From Candidatus Alloscillospira gallinarum (GTDB lineage Bacteria; Bacillota; Clostridia; Oscillospirales; Oscillospiraceae), in contig CAJFTV010000125.1 in the NCBI GenBank assembly GCA_904420055.1, forward strand, positions 1-20,078: a stretch of 20,078 nucleotides of DNA, written 5' to 3'. A program made the position numbers and the translations under genes. Of this stretch, positions 1 through 6,977 are shown piece by piece. Position 1 is the first letter of the stretch. Every line of letters begins with the position of its first letter. The notes below the pieces were generated by a model that was given only the letters and a program-made list of their open reading frames with translations, made no database searches and had not been told where the DNA came from.

Positions 1-1
1 C

Positions 2-421
2 AGGCGTTATATGGAGCATGAGCGCGGCAAAGGACATATGATATTTTCAGACCCTGCCAAGGCCATTATGGAGCTAAAGCCGGAGATAGTGGACGACTGC
101 GAGGCATTTACATATTTTGCGTTTATGAATTATTTCCAGCGCCCTGCGCTGGAGAAAGGCAAGTCAATAAGCGCCGATGAAAACGACAAAAAGTATGCCG
201 CGGACTTGTTGGACAAGGTGTTTGAGGTATTAAAGCCGAAGACGGTCATTTTCCTCTCCAAAAAGGCATATTGGGATTATATGGAGTGGGGCAGGACAGA
301 AGAGGAACGCAAGCTTTACGCCGTGGCCCACCCCACAAGTCCGTGGTGGAACAGAAAGGACAATAACGGAGAGTGCGGCAGAGGGAGCCTTAAAAAGATT
401 TTGGAAAGCGTAATAGCGTAA
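2..421 (+). CDS. C-terminal part of a uracil-DNA glycosylase-superfamily-like protein (5' cut by window)
   Basis: The frame is open to the left edge (codons for Arg-Arg-Tyr precede the first ATG at 11) and there is no ribosome binding site before that ATG, so this is probably the 3' end of a longer gene. About 139 residues are visible. The segment KPKTVIFLSKKAYWDY is a hydrophobic strand following a 'what the protein knows' type helix, and it is followed by AVAHPTSPWWNR. A strand, then a histidine-proline-serine type motif near the C-terminus, resembles the uracil-DNA glycosylase fold, where a late HPS-type motif contacts the DNA minor groove. That assignment is an inference from motif order only; the N-terminal catalytic motif is outside the window. 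It ends 18 bases before a bidirectional terminator and converges on the homocysteine methyltransferase-type gene. It could equally be an uncharacterised protein of another fold. Confidence 0.5.
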   Translation, partial: RRYMEHERGKGHMIFSDPAKAIMELKPEIVDDCEAFTYFAFMNYFQRPALEKGKSISADENDKKYAADLLDKVFEVLKPKTVIFLSKKAYWDYMEWGRTEEERKLYAVAHPTSPWWNRKDNNGECGRGSLKKILESVIA

Positions 422-439
422 TATAGAAGAACAAAACTA

Positions 440-474
440 TCCCCCGGCACGGACATTGTGTCCATGCCGGGGGA
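440..474. terminator. Bidirectional rho-independent terminator
   Basis: A 16-bp stem with one C/A mismatch (arms 440-455 and 459-474) and a 3-base loop TTG lies between two convergent genes. A-rich sequence precedes it and T-rich sequence follows it, so it can serve both strands. Confidence 0.8.
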
Positions 475-494
475 TACATTTATAATTATGAGTT

Positions 495-1343
495 TTACCT
501 GAACACCTCAGCGAGAGCCTTTATATGCTCCGGGGTGGTGCCGCAGCAGCCGCCCACAACCTTCAGATTGTCAAAATCACGGTACGGTTCCATCTGCCGG
601 GCAAATTCCTCGGGGCCGACGGAGTAGTTACCTGTTACGCTGTCAGGCAGACCGGCGTTGAGCTTTACTATCATGGGCTTTTTGAGGAGTGGAGACAATC
701 GGCAGACGATGGGATACATCTCCCGTGGTGACAGGGAACAGTTTATGCCGGCTGCCGCGACGGGCAAATCATTTACAGCTTTGGCGAAGTCCTCAACGGA
801 AAGTCCGGTATATGTCTTGCCTGTATCGTTGAATGTCATACTGGCAAAAATGGGGAGGGCAGTGCTTTCGTGTACGGCGTTCACTGCGGCGGTGAACTCG
901 TCCAGTGCGCTCATGGTTTCTATGGCGGCGAGCACGGCACCGTGTTTTTTGCCGAGGACGGACTGTTCACGAAAACGGGCATAAGCCCGCTCATATGTGA
1001 GGTTGCCATAGGGCTCCATAAATTCGCCGGTGGGACCTATATCCACCGCCACACGGGCTCTGCCGTCCGCTGCTTCTTTTGCAATTTTCACGGCAGCGCC
1101 GATTACCTCATCGGCCGTATGGCCGGTGTCCTGTAGTGTAGCGGTGCAGGAGCTGAATGTGTTTGTGCATATAATGTCACTTCCCGCATCGACGTAGCCT
1201 GCATGTATTTTCATAACGGCTTCCGGTGCTTTTATGTTCATGAGGTCGGTGCGCTCGCCGGGCTTCATGCCGGCCTCTATGAGCATTGAGCCCATGCCGC
1301 CGTCATAAATAATATATTTCTTTTCCATCAGTGCCTTTATCAT
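495..1343 (-). CDS. Homocysteine S-methyltransferase family protein (MetH N-terminal-domain-like)
   Basis: The protein has 282 residues when started at 1343. That ATG has AGGAGGG about seven bases upstream; the open frame continues upstream to 1418 but has no ribosome site there. The N-terminal YDGGMGSMLIEAG (residues 13-25), the NTF at 61-63 and the C-terminal GGCCGTTPEHI (264-274) are the signature of the homocysteine-binding TIM barrel of MetH, BHMT and MmuM. The three expected zinc ligands are present: Cys202 in GINCS, and Cys266 and Cys267. Family members transfer a methyl group from a donor (methylfolate, betaine, S-methylmethionine or others) to homocysteine to give methionine in the cytoplasm. 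The folate- and cobalamin-binding domains of MetH are absent, so this is a stand-alone catalytic domain. The donor cannot be read from the sequence, and no partner methyltransferase or corrinoid protein is adjacent. Confidence 0.88.
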   Translation of the reverse strand: MIKALMEKKYIIYDGGMGSMLIEAGMKPGERTDLMNIKAPEAVMKIHAGYVDAGSDIICTNTFSSCTATLQDTGHTADEVIGAAVKIAKEAADGRARVAVDIGPTGEFMEPYGNLTYERAYARFREQSVLGKKHGAVLAAIETMSALDEFTAAVNAVHESTALPIFASMTFNDTGKTYTGLSVEDFAKAVNDLPVAAAGINCSLSPREMYPIVCRLSPLLKKPMIVKLNAGLPDSVTGNYSVGPEEFARQMEPYRDFDNLKVVGGCCGTTPEHIKALAEVFR

Positions 1344-1398
1344 CACATATCCCTCCTGAAAATGGCATAGAATAGTTTTAGACCTATGAAGACGCATA

Positions 1399-1418
1399 TT
1401 GTTAAACATATTTAACAA
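1399..1418. promoter_or_regulatory. Perfect 20-bp palindrome, candidate operator
   Basis: TTGTTAAA-CATA-TTTAACAA is a perfect inverted repeat with 8-bp arms and a 4-bp centre. It ends six bases upstream of the -35 box of the 1555 gene and lies within the region where the divergent 1343 gene would start transcription. The half-sites look like clostridial Rex half-sites (TTGTTAA...TTAACAA), but the spacer between those 7-mers is six bases here, not the usual four, so a Rex assignment is unsafe. Confidence 0.5.
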
Positions 1419-1424
1419 AAAATG

Positions 1425-1452
1425 TTGAAATTTTCCGGGTTAGTGTTATAAT
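1425..1452 (+). promoter_or_regulatory. Sigma-A type promoter for the cytidylate-kinase-like gene
   Basis: TTGAAA at 1425-1430, a 16-base spacer and TATAAT at 1447-1452, with a TG at 1444-1445 making an extended -10. A second TATAAT with extended TG lies at 1510-1515 but has no good -35 box. The gene starts at 1555. Confidence 0.7.
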
Positions 1453-1554
1453 ATATATAACCTATCTGGTGAAGCAAAAATCACGGAAAATATTATATCA
1501 GTGACATGATATAATACTAAGGATAAAAATGCAATATTTAAAGGAGGTTTCATT

Positions 1555-2178
1555 ATGGGCAATCTTATAGTTACAATCAGCCGTGAATTCGGCAGCGGCG
1601 GCAGAAAAGTTGGAGAACTGCTGGCTCTGCAGCTCAACGTGCCCTTCTATGATAAGGAGATTATTGAGATAACCGCAGAAAAGAGCGGCCTCTCTCCTGA
1701 GTTCATTGCCAGTGCGGAGGAAAATACGCGTCGAAGCTTCCTGTTTAATATAGCTACGGCGTCCTATCCTGATATGAAGTATTCCTATCAGTATGACACG
1801 CCAATAACCGACAAGGCATTTTTTGCTCAGTCTGCGGTTGTCAGAGAACTGGCAGAGCGCAACAGCTGTGTAATTGTAGGACGGTGTGCCGACTACCTTC
1901 TGCGTGACGAGGAGCGCATACTCCGAGTGTTTATCACAGCAAAGCATGAGGACAGAATGAAGCGCATTATTGAAGAGTACGGCGTTGAGGAAAAAGACGC
2001 GGCCTCAAAAATTAAAAAAACGGATAAGGCAAGGGCCAGCTATACAAGGCACTATACCGGTGAGGAATGGGGCAGCATAAGAAATCATGACCTTGTAATA
2101 AACACCAGCTTCACGGGCGTTGACGGCGCTGTTGAAGTTATTAAAGCTGCACTGCGCACACGCTCACTTATAAAGTAA
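1555..2178 (+). CDS. Cytidylate kinase-like family protein
   Basis: The 207-residue protein has an N-terminal strand and P-loop-like sequence ITISREFGSGGRKVG (residues about 6-20 as IVTISREFGSGGRKVG). This is typical of the stand-alone cytidylate-kinase-like family (Pfam Cytidylate_kin2), common in Bacillota and of unknown substrate. The sequence VIVGRCADYLLRD and the basic segment KHEDRMKRII in the middle fit the CMP-kinase fold with a lid. Such proteins are predicted to phosphorylate a nucleotide or related small molecule, but the true substrate is not known. The start ATG has AAAGGAGG about seven bases upstream. It is a single-gene unit: a strong promoter precedes it and a terminator follows at once. 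It is not the essential Cmk, which is about 220 residues and has a different N-terminus. Confidence 0.85.
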   Translation: MGNLIVTISREFGSGGRKVGELLALQLNVPFYDKEIIEITAEKSGLSPEFIASAEENTRRSFLFNIATASYPDMKYSYQYDTPITDKAFFAQSAVVRELAERNSCVIVGRCADYLLRDEERILRVFITAKHEDRMKRIIEEYGVEEKDAASKIKKTDKARASYTRHYTGEEWGSIRNHDLVINTSFTGVDGAVEVIKAALRTRSLIK

Positions 2179-2183
2179 AAAGT

Positions 2184-2221
2184 TACGGCGGGAATGTACT
2201 TTGTTCCCGCCGTATTTTATT
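2184..2221 (+). terminator. Rho-independent terminator
   Basis: A perfect 11-bp stem TACGGCGGGAA / TTCCCGCCGTA (2184-2194 and 2204-2214) with a 9-base loop is followed by TTTTATTT. It begins six bases after the stop codon of the cytidylate-kinase-like gene. Confidence 0.92.
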
Positions 2222-2451
2222 TGACAAAAGTGACAAAATTTAATTTGACTTTTTGTGTCGAATATCTGAAGACTATTATAAAATTATAACAAATGCCGGG
2301 AAAAGTGAGGTAATACCCAATTAGATCTATAATAAAATTTGGGTAATGAATGTACTAATTTTCTACATATTTCCGGCGGTAAAATCAATGTGCATTTTTC
2401 GTAAATTTGTAATATCTTTTGAAAAAAACAAATTTGATTTTGAATTTGCTA
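2222..2451. other. A+T-rich intergenic region with repeated AATTTG motifs
   Basis: No gene is visible between the terminator and the aldehyde dehydrogenase gene. AATTTG occurs six times on the plus strand (around 2242, 2336, 2404, 2431, 2443 and 2456); the copy at 2429-2436 is the palindrome CAAATTTG. A separate 7-bp inverted repeat TACCCAA (2314-2320) / TTGGGTA (2339-2345) brackets a TATAAT-like box. The length and repeat density suggest regulator binding upstream of the fermentation genes, but low complexity alone could explain part of it. Confidence 0.4.
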
Positions 2452-2480
2452 TTGAAATTTGGGCCCGATGATGTTAGTAT
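2452..2480 (+). promoter_or_regulatory. Likely promoter of the aldehyde dehydrogenase gene
   Basis: TTGAAA at 2452-2457, a 17-base spacer and TAGTAT at 2475-2480, with TG at 2472-2473 forming an extended -10. It leaves a leader of about 65 bases before the ATG at 2554. Other weaker candidates exist upstream. Confidence 0.55.
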
Positions 2481-2553
2481 ATACTCGTTATGAGGTATTT
2501 GAATTATGTAATTAAAACGTAATTTAAAATTAAAGGAAAGAGGTAGCAAAACA

Positions 2554-3903
2554 ATGAGTGAAAAACAGTACCTGGGCGTCTTTGACGCCATAGAGGACGC
2601 ATGTGACGCAGCTGTAACAGCTCAGAAAGAGCTTATTCAGAAGTACACAACAGAAGAGCGTCAGAAATTTATCGATAATATCAAGAAGTATGCTCTTGAT
2701 AAGCTTGAAGAAATTTGCATGATGGAGTGGAAAGAGACCGGCTATGGCAGGTATGAGGATAAAGTGGACAAGAACGGCGGTTCTTTCCAGATGACCCCTG
2801 ATACAAGGGATATTCCTATTCAGGTATATTCAGGTTCAAAGGGCCTTACCGTTGACTACTATGCTCCTTTTGGAGTCGTGGGAGCAATTACACCTGTTAC
2901 AAACCCCGCGTCTACAATCGTTGCAAACACGATATGCAATCTGGCCGTGGGTAACTCCCTGGTGTTTAACCCCCACCCCGGCGGAGTAAATTCTGCTGCA
3001 TTTACAGTTGACCTTGTCAACAGAGCCATTGTGGACGCAGGCGGCCCTGCAAATCTCTGCGTTATGCCCGCAAAGCCCACAATGGAGACATTGGATTACA
3101 TCATAAAGTTCAAGCCCATTAACCTTATTCTCGGCACAGGCGGTCCCGCCATGGTTAAGACACTTATGGCCTCCGGCAAGAAGTGCATCTGCGCCGGCCC
3201 GGGCAACCCCCCGTCAATCATTGACTCTTCCGCCGATATTAAGAAGGCTGCATATGAGGTAACAATGTCCTCCACATTTGACAACAACATTCTCTGCGTG
3301 GCTGAGAAAGAAATCTTCGTTGTGGCAGACGTATTTGACGAGTTTATTAAGGCCATGGAAGAGGTTGGAAATGTTCACCTCACAGCTGAGCAGGCTGAGA
3401 AGCTCACAGAGATGTGCCTCAACAAGAACCCTGAGGGAGCTGAGGAGCCCTATGCCGCAAATAAGAAGTTTGTCGGAAAGAACTGCAACGTAATCCTTGA
3501 GGCCGCCGGTATCCCCTGTGAGGGCGACCCCAGACTTGCATTCTTTGAGGCTGACAACATGCACCCCTTCGTACAGACTGAGCAGATGATGCCCATTATG
3601 CCTATCGTAAAGTGCGACACGTTTGAGCAGGCCTGTGAGAGAGCTCATTTTGCTGAGCATGACAACAAGCACTCTGCCTCCTGCTGGACAAAGGATCTGT
3701 TCCATGCCACAGAGTTCGGTAGGATTATCAACACCACCGTATATGTAATGAACGGCAGAACATTCGCCGCATTCGGTCTCGGCGGAGAGGGTTCAAACTC
3801 CCCCACAATCGCAACACCCACAGGAGAGGGACCCACAGGACCTCAGTCCTTTGCCCGCAAGAGAAGATTCTGCATGGCAAACGGACAGGGCTTTACAATC
3901 TAA
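2554..3903 (+). CDS. CoA-acylating aldehyde dehydrogenase (PduP/EutE/butyraldehyde dehydrogenase type)
   Basis: The 449-residue protein belongs to the aldehyde dehydrogenase superfamily. ITPVTNPAST (112-121) is the cofactor-site motif with Asn117, GTGGPAM (194-200) lies in the nucleotide-binding domain, and Cys248 in FDNNILCVAEKE is the expected catalytic thiol. The C-terminal PTGPQSFARKRR resembles EutE, PduP and clostridial Bld, which interconvert an aldehyde and its acyl-CoA with NAD(H). Unlike PduP and EutE, it lacks the N-terminal amphipathic helix that targets enzymes to a microcompartment, so it is probably a free cytosolic enzyme. GAGGT about ten bases upstream supports the start. Phosphate butyryltransferase and butyrate kinase follow on the same strand, which suggests a C4-type or branched-chain acyl-CoA as product or substrate. 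Chain length and direction are inferred, not shown. Confidence 0.9.
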   Translation: MSEKQYLGVFDAIEDACDAAVTAQKELIQKYTTEERQKFIDNIKKYALDKLEEICMMEWKETGYGRYEDKVDKNGGSFQMTPDTRDIPIQVYSGSKGLTVDYYAPFGVVGAITPVTNPASTIVANTICNLAVGNSLVFNPHPGGVNSAAFTVDLVNRAIVDAGGPANLCVMPAKPTMETLDYIIKFKPINLILGTGGPAMVKTLMASGKKCICAGPGNPPSIIDSSADIKKAAYEVTMSSTFDNNILCVAEKEIFVVADVFDEFIKAMEEVGNVHLTAEQAEKLTEMCLNKNPEGAEEPYAANKKFVGKNCNVILEAAGIPCEGDPRLAFFEADNMHPFVQTEQMMPIMPIVKCDTFEQACERAHFAEHDNKHSASCWTKDLFHATEFGRIINTTVYVMNGRTFAAFGLGGEGSNSPTIATPTGEGPTGPQSFARKRRFCMANGQGFTI

Positions 3904-3919
3904 CTTAAATTATCTGGTA

Positions 3920-3942
3920 GGGAGCCGCATAACGCGGCTCCC
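3920..3942 (+). repeat. Stable hairpin after the aldehyde dehydrogenase gene
   Basis: A perfect 9-bp G+C-rich stem GGGAGCCGC / GCGGCTCCC with loop ATAAC lies 17 bases after the stop codon. It has no T-tract, so it is more likely a 3' stabilising or processing structure than a full terminator. A 6-bp stem TGGAGA/TCTCCA and a 5-bp CCGCG/CGCGG stem follow before the next terminator-like hairpin. Confidence 0.6.
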
Positions 3943-4032
3943 GCAGCCATGGAGATTGTGTTCCGGGTCTCCACGGGGCCAGGAATATGAATAAATCCCG
4001 CGGCTCAGGTTCGCGGAGGTTTTAACATGCTT

Positions 4033-4058
4033 TTTGCCGCCTGTGGGCGGCAAATTTT
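4033..4058 (+). terminator. Terminator or attenuator between aldehyde dehydrogenase and ptb
   Basis: A perfect 9-bp stem TTTGCCGCC / GGCGGCAAA (4033-4041 and 4046-4054) with loop TGTG is followed by TTTTG. It lies 30 bases before the ptb start codon. It could stop most aldehyde dehydrogenase transcripts, or act as a conditional attenuator; no strong promoter is evident between it and ptb. Confidence 0.65.
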
Positions 4059-4087
4059 GTAATATTGAGTATTGAGGAGGAAAGCAT

Positions 4088-4999
4088 ATGAGAATTTCAA
4101 GCTTTAAAGAGCTGGCCAAGGCCGCGTCGGAAATGCCGAAAAAGACAGTTGTAGCCGTGGTTGAGGCCCATGACCTTCACACCCTTGAGGCGGTAATAAA
4201 CGCGAAGAAAGACAACATTATTGAGGGAATGCTCATCGGAAACGAGGAGAAAATCAGAGAGATTTTACAGTCCGAGGGGGCGGACCCGGCGGATTACACT
4301 ATAATCCCCACAAACGGACTTGAAGAGTCCCTTAAGGTTGCGGTTGACAACATAAATGCAGGAAAGGCTACCGCCATAATGAAGGGCAAGCTTGAGACAG
4401 GCCAGTTTATGAAGGCGATTGTGAAAAAGGAAAACGGACTTTTGGCCGGCGGACTTCTGTCTCTTATCGGACTTTATGAGCACCCGAATTACCACAAGCT
4501 CCTGGCTGTGACAGACCAGGGCCTTAACACATATCCGGACCTTGAGGGCAAAAAGGCCCTTATTCAGAATGCCGTTAAGCTTCTGCACGCCATAGGCATA
4601 GAGGAGCCAAAGGTGGCAGTTCTGGCGGCGGTTGAGAAGGTCAACCCAAAAATGCCGGAGTCTGTTGACGGAGCAGAGCTTAAGAAGATGAACGAAAACG
4701 GAGAGATTACGGGGTGCATCGTTGAGGGACCCATCTCCTTTGACCTGGCTGTAAAGCAGGGGGCCGCCGCAATCAAGGGATATGAGAGTCCTGTTGCAGG
4801 TGACGCCGACCTTTTGGTAGTGCCGGATATTGCATGCGGAAATATTCTGGTAAAGTGCATGACAGACTACGCCGGGGCGCTCACAGCGGGAACAATAGTC
4901 GGAGCAAAGGTCCCTGTGATTGTCACCTCCCGCTCTGCGGAGGCGTCCGACAAGTACTATTCAATCGCCCTTGCCGCCTACTCTGCGGCAAGCTATTAA
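4088..4999 (+). CDS. ptb: Phosphate butyryltransferase
   Basis: The 303-residue protein has the usual length of phosphotransbutyrylases in the phosphate acetyl/butaryl transferase family. It converts butyryl-CoA plus phosphate to butyryl-phosphate plus CoA in the cytoplasm, and relatives also accept isobutyryl- and valeryl-CoA. The visible family features are the N-terminal KKTVVAVVEAHDLHTLEAV, the KGKLETGQFMKAIVKKENGL segment around residue 100 and the C-terminal VPVIVTSRSAEASDKYYSI. AGGAGGAAAGC just before the ATG is a strong ribosome binding site. The kinase gene starts 13 bases after its stop, the classic ptb-buk arrangement. The frame is intact and no key segment is missing. Confidence 0.95.
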   Translation: MRISSFKELAKAASEMPKKTVVAVVEAHDLHTLEAVINAKKDNIIEGMLIGNEEKIREILQSEGADPADYTIIPTNGLEESLKVAVDNINAGKATAIMKGKLETGQFMKAIVKKENGLLAGGLLSLIGLYEHPNYHKLLAVTDQGLNTYPDLEGKKALIQNAVKLLHAIGIEEPKVAVLAAVEKVNPKMPESVDGAELKKMNENGEITGCIVEGPISFDLAVKQGAAAIKGYESPVAGDADLLVVPDIACGNILVKCMTDYAGALTAGTIVGAKVPVIVTSRSAEASDKYYSIALAAYSAASY

Positions 5000-5012
5000 A
5001 AGGAGTAATACT

Positions 5013-6125
5013 ATGGACAAAACATACAGAATACTCGCCATAAACCCCGGCTCAACCTCTACTAAAATCGCCCTTTTCGACAACGACAGGGAAATTTTCA
5101 GCAAGAATATAACCCACAGTAAGGAGGAGCTTGCCCGGTTTAAGGAGATACAGGACCAGAAAGACTACCGCCGGCAGATGGTTGAAAAGGAAATGCAGGA
5201 ACACGAGTTCACGTTTGAGGACGTTGACGTGTTTGTAGGCCGCGGCGGCGGGCTTTTGGCGCTTTCCGGAGGCACATATGAGGTGACAGACCTTTTGGCT
5301 CACCATGCCAGCCGTGGAATGACCGGACAGCACCCGGCACAGCTTGCATCGCAGATATGTAAATATTTTGCGGATAAATACGGCAAACCGGCGTTTGTGG
5401 TAAATCCCCCGGACGTTGATGAATTTGAGGAGATTGCCAGAGTTACAGGTCTGAAAGGCATATACAGAGAGAGTCATATTCACTCTTTGAACCAGAAGGA
5501 AATTGCACTGCGCTACTGCGCGAATGCGGGAATTAAATATACGGAGTCAAATCTTGTTGTGTGCCATTTGGGCGGCGGCATATCTGTGACTGCCCACAAA
5601 AACGGCAAGATGGTGGACTCAAATGATATCATAAAGGGCTCCGGACCAATGACCCCCACAAGGGCCGGTGATATCCCATACGTCAAGATACTGGAGCTTG
5701 CATACAGCGGAGATTACACCCACAAGGAGCTCACAAACAGACTGAATAAGAACGGCGGCCTGTTAGACCACTTCGGCACGGACGATGCCCGTGAGATTGA
5801 GAAGAAAATTGCAGACGGCGATAAATATGCCAAGATTATTTATGACGGCATGATTTATCAGATTGCAAAGTATGTGGGAGCAATGGCCGTTGCGCTGAAC
5901 GGCAAAGTAGACCAGATAATTCTCACCGGCGGCATGTCATACAGCAAATACCTTACCGAAGCCATAATCGAGAGGGTGAGCTGGATAAGCGGCGTTACCG
6001 TAATGCCGGGCGAGTTTGAGATGGAAGCCCTTGCGGCCGGAGCACTGAGAGTGATGACCGGCGTGGAAGAGGCAAAGATTTATTCCGGCGTGCCGGTCTG
6101 GACACATTTTGAAGGCGACATGTAA
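5013..6125 (+). CDS. buk: Butyrate kinase
   Basis: Started at 5013 the protein has 370 residues; AAAGGAG lies eight bases upstream of this ATG, while an upstream ORF extension overlaps ptb and is not used. It belongs to the ASKHA acetate/butyrate kinase family. ILAINPGSTSTK (residues 7-18) is the phosphate-binding motif 1, HLGGGISVTAH the central phosphate loop and IILTGGMSYSK the adenosine motif. It converts butyryl-phosphate plus ADP to butyrate plus ATP, the energy-yielding last step of butyrate formation. GTG/ATG ambiguity is absent. It is co-transcribed with ptb and ended by a strong terminator. Branched-chain fatty acid kinases are close relatives, so isobutyrate or isovalerate cannot be excluded as substrates. 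Confidence 0.95.
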   Translation: MDKTYRILAINPGSTSTKIALFDNDREIFSKNITHSKEELARFKEIQDQKDYRRQMVEKEMQEHEFTFEDVDVFVGRGGGLLALSGGTYEVTDLLAHHASRGMTGQHPAQLASQICKYFADKYGKPAFVVNPPDVDEFEEIARVTGLKGIYRESHIHSLNQKEIALRYCANAGIKYTESNLVVCHLGGGISVTAHKNGKMVDSNDIIKGSGPMTPTRAGDIPYVKILELAYSGDYTHKELTNRLNKNGGLLDHFGTDDAREIEKKIADGDKYAKIIYDGMIYQIAKYVGAMAVALNGKVDQIILTGGMSYSKYLTEAIIERVSWISGVTVMPGEFEMEALAAGALRVMTGVEEAKIYSGVPVWTHFEGDM

Positions 6126-6127
6126 AT

Positions 6128-6160
6128 AAATAGAGCCTCCCGTGCGGGAGGCTCTATTTT
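6128..6160. terminator. Bidirectional terminator overlapping a stop codon
   Basis: A stem of at least 12 bp, ATAGAGCCTCCC / GGGAGGCTCTAT (6130-6141 and 6146-6157) with loop GTGC, extends through flanking A and T runs. It terminates buk and also overlaps the stop codon of the convergent minus-strand gene. Confidence 0.92.
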
Positions 6161-6977
6161 ATTTCAGGCGTATTGTCCTGGCGTATTTTGATACATCGTC
6201 ATGAATTACCTCTATTTGGCCGTTTGCGATGAGACAGTCAATTCTCCGGGCGTACCACCAGTCGCCGACACCGAGGGGATACTCCGACAGAATTTTCCCG
6301 ATGACCGCGGCCTGTACCTCGGGTGTTCTTGAAAGGCACCTGAATATGAGAAAGTCATAAAAATCCTCAGATACACCTGTCACATTGCCGTTTATGCTCA
6401 CTCTCAGAGGACTGTTTTCCTGCTTTAGCCTGTTCCAGAGCGCGGCATACGCTCCCAATACCTCCGGCGTGAGTTTTTTTGTATGCTTTGTAAAACCGGC
6501 CAATTCCCCGGGGGACACCTCGTCCCAGCTGCGGCACATTACGGCGGTGCCGCCAGTGCTTGAGATGTACTCCGGAAGGGAAACTGCATATGCGGTGCTT
6601 TTACGGCCTTTTAAAAGGTCGCAGACAAAATATAGTCCGCATAGGGAGTGGGGGCTGCGGCTGTACCATATTCTGATTTCCATGCCGCTGTGCAGATAAT
6701 CCTCAAGGCGGTGGAGCTCCTTTGCGTATGTACCACCGTCAAAGCTGAGCTCCTCACCCCATTGATACTGGTTATACATGTCATGAATGAGTTTACTGCG
6801 GTACTCGCCGCAGACGTCCTCCTGAATGTTTCCAATGTCCAGCATAAGGTTCAGGCAGATTACATCTTGCGGATACTTCCTGAAATCGTTTTCCTCCGCC
6901 GGCCCATGAGACAGTGCCTCCTTTTTTGCGCACTTCATGCTGGCGGCCGCGCTTTCACTGAAAAATATTTCAACCAT
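6159..6977 (-). CDS. DUF1835/DUF3658-type protein of unknown function
   Basis: The 272-residue protein opens with a short strand and small-residue segment (MVEIFFSESAAASMKCA) like the DUF1835 domain. It ends with WYARRIDCLIANGQIEVI and a YARTIRLK tail like the DUF3658 domain; this pairing is common in Bacillota. The middle, IRIWYSRSPHSLCGLYFVC, fits the helical, nucleotide-binding-like core seen in the family. No catalytic function is established for these proteins and I infer none. There is no signal peptide or membrane segment. The ATG has AAAGG and AGGA upstream with imperfect spacing, so the start is moderately sure. It is monocistronic, divergent from obg and convergent with buk. Confidence 0.75.
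   Translation of the reverse strand: MVEIFFSESAAASMKCAKKEALSHGPAEENDFRKYPQDVICLNLMLDIGNIQEDVCGEYRSKLIHDMYNQYQWGEELSFDGGTYAKELHRLEDYLHSGMEIRIWYSRSPHSLCGLYFVCDLLKGRKSTAYAVSLPEYISSTGGTAVMCRSWDEVSPGELAGFTKHTKKLTPEVLGAYAALWNRLKQENSPLRVSINGNVTGVSEDFYDFLIFRCLSRTPEVQAAVIGKILSEYPLGVGDWWYARRIDCLIANGQIEVIHDDVSKYARTIRLK

Noticed and set aside
1399..1418. Rex (redox) operator
   Set aside because: The half-sites match the clostridial pattern but the spacer is two bases too long, so I list it only as a palindromic operator candidate.
2403..2461. CRISPR-like repeats
   Set aside because: The repeated unit is only 6-8 bases and A+T-rich, with irregular spacing; it cannot be a CRISPR array.
3214..3705. 163-codon minus-strand ORF inside the aldehyde dehydrogenase gene
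   Set aside because: It is antisense to a clearly conserved enzyme, has no ribosome site, and its sequence is low-complexity leucine/serine-rich; a frame shadow.
2554..3903. Bacterial microcompartment locus
   Set aside because: The dehydrogenase is of the PduP/EutE type, but it has no encapsulation peptide and there are no shell protein genes in the window.
3943..4032. tRNA, T-box or other known riboswitch upstream of ptb
   Set aside because: I saw a GGTTCGCGG-like string and stems, but no cloverleaf, anticodon arm or T-box sequence could be built.
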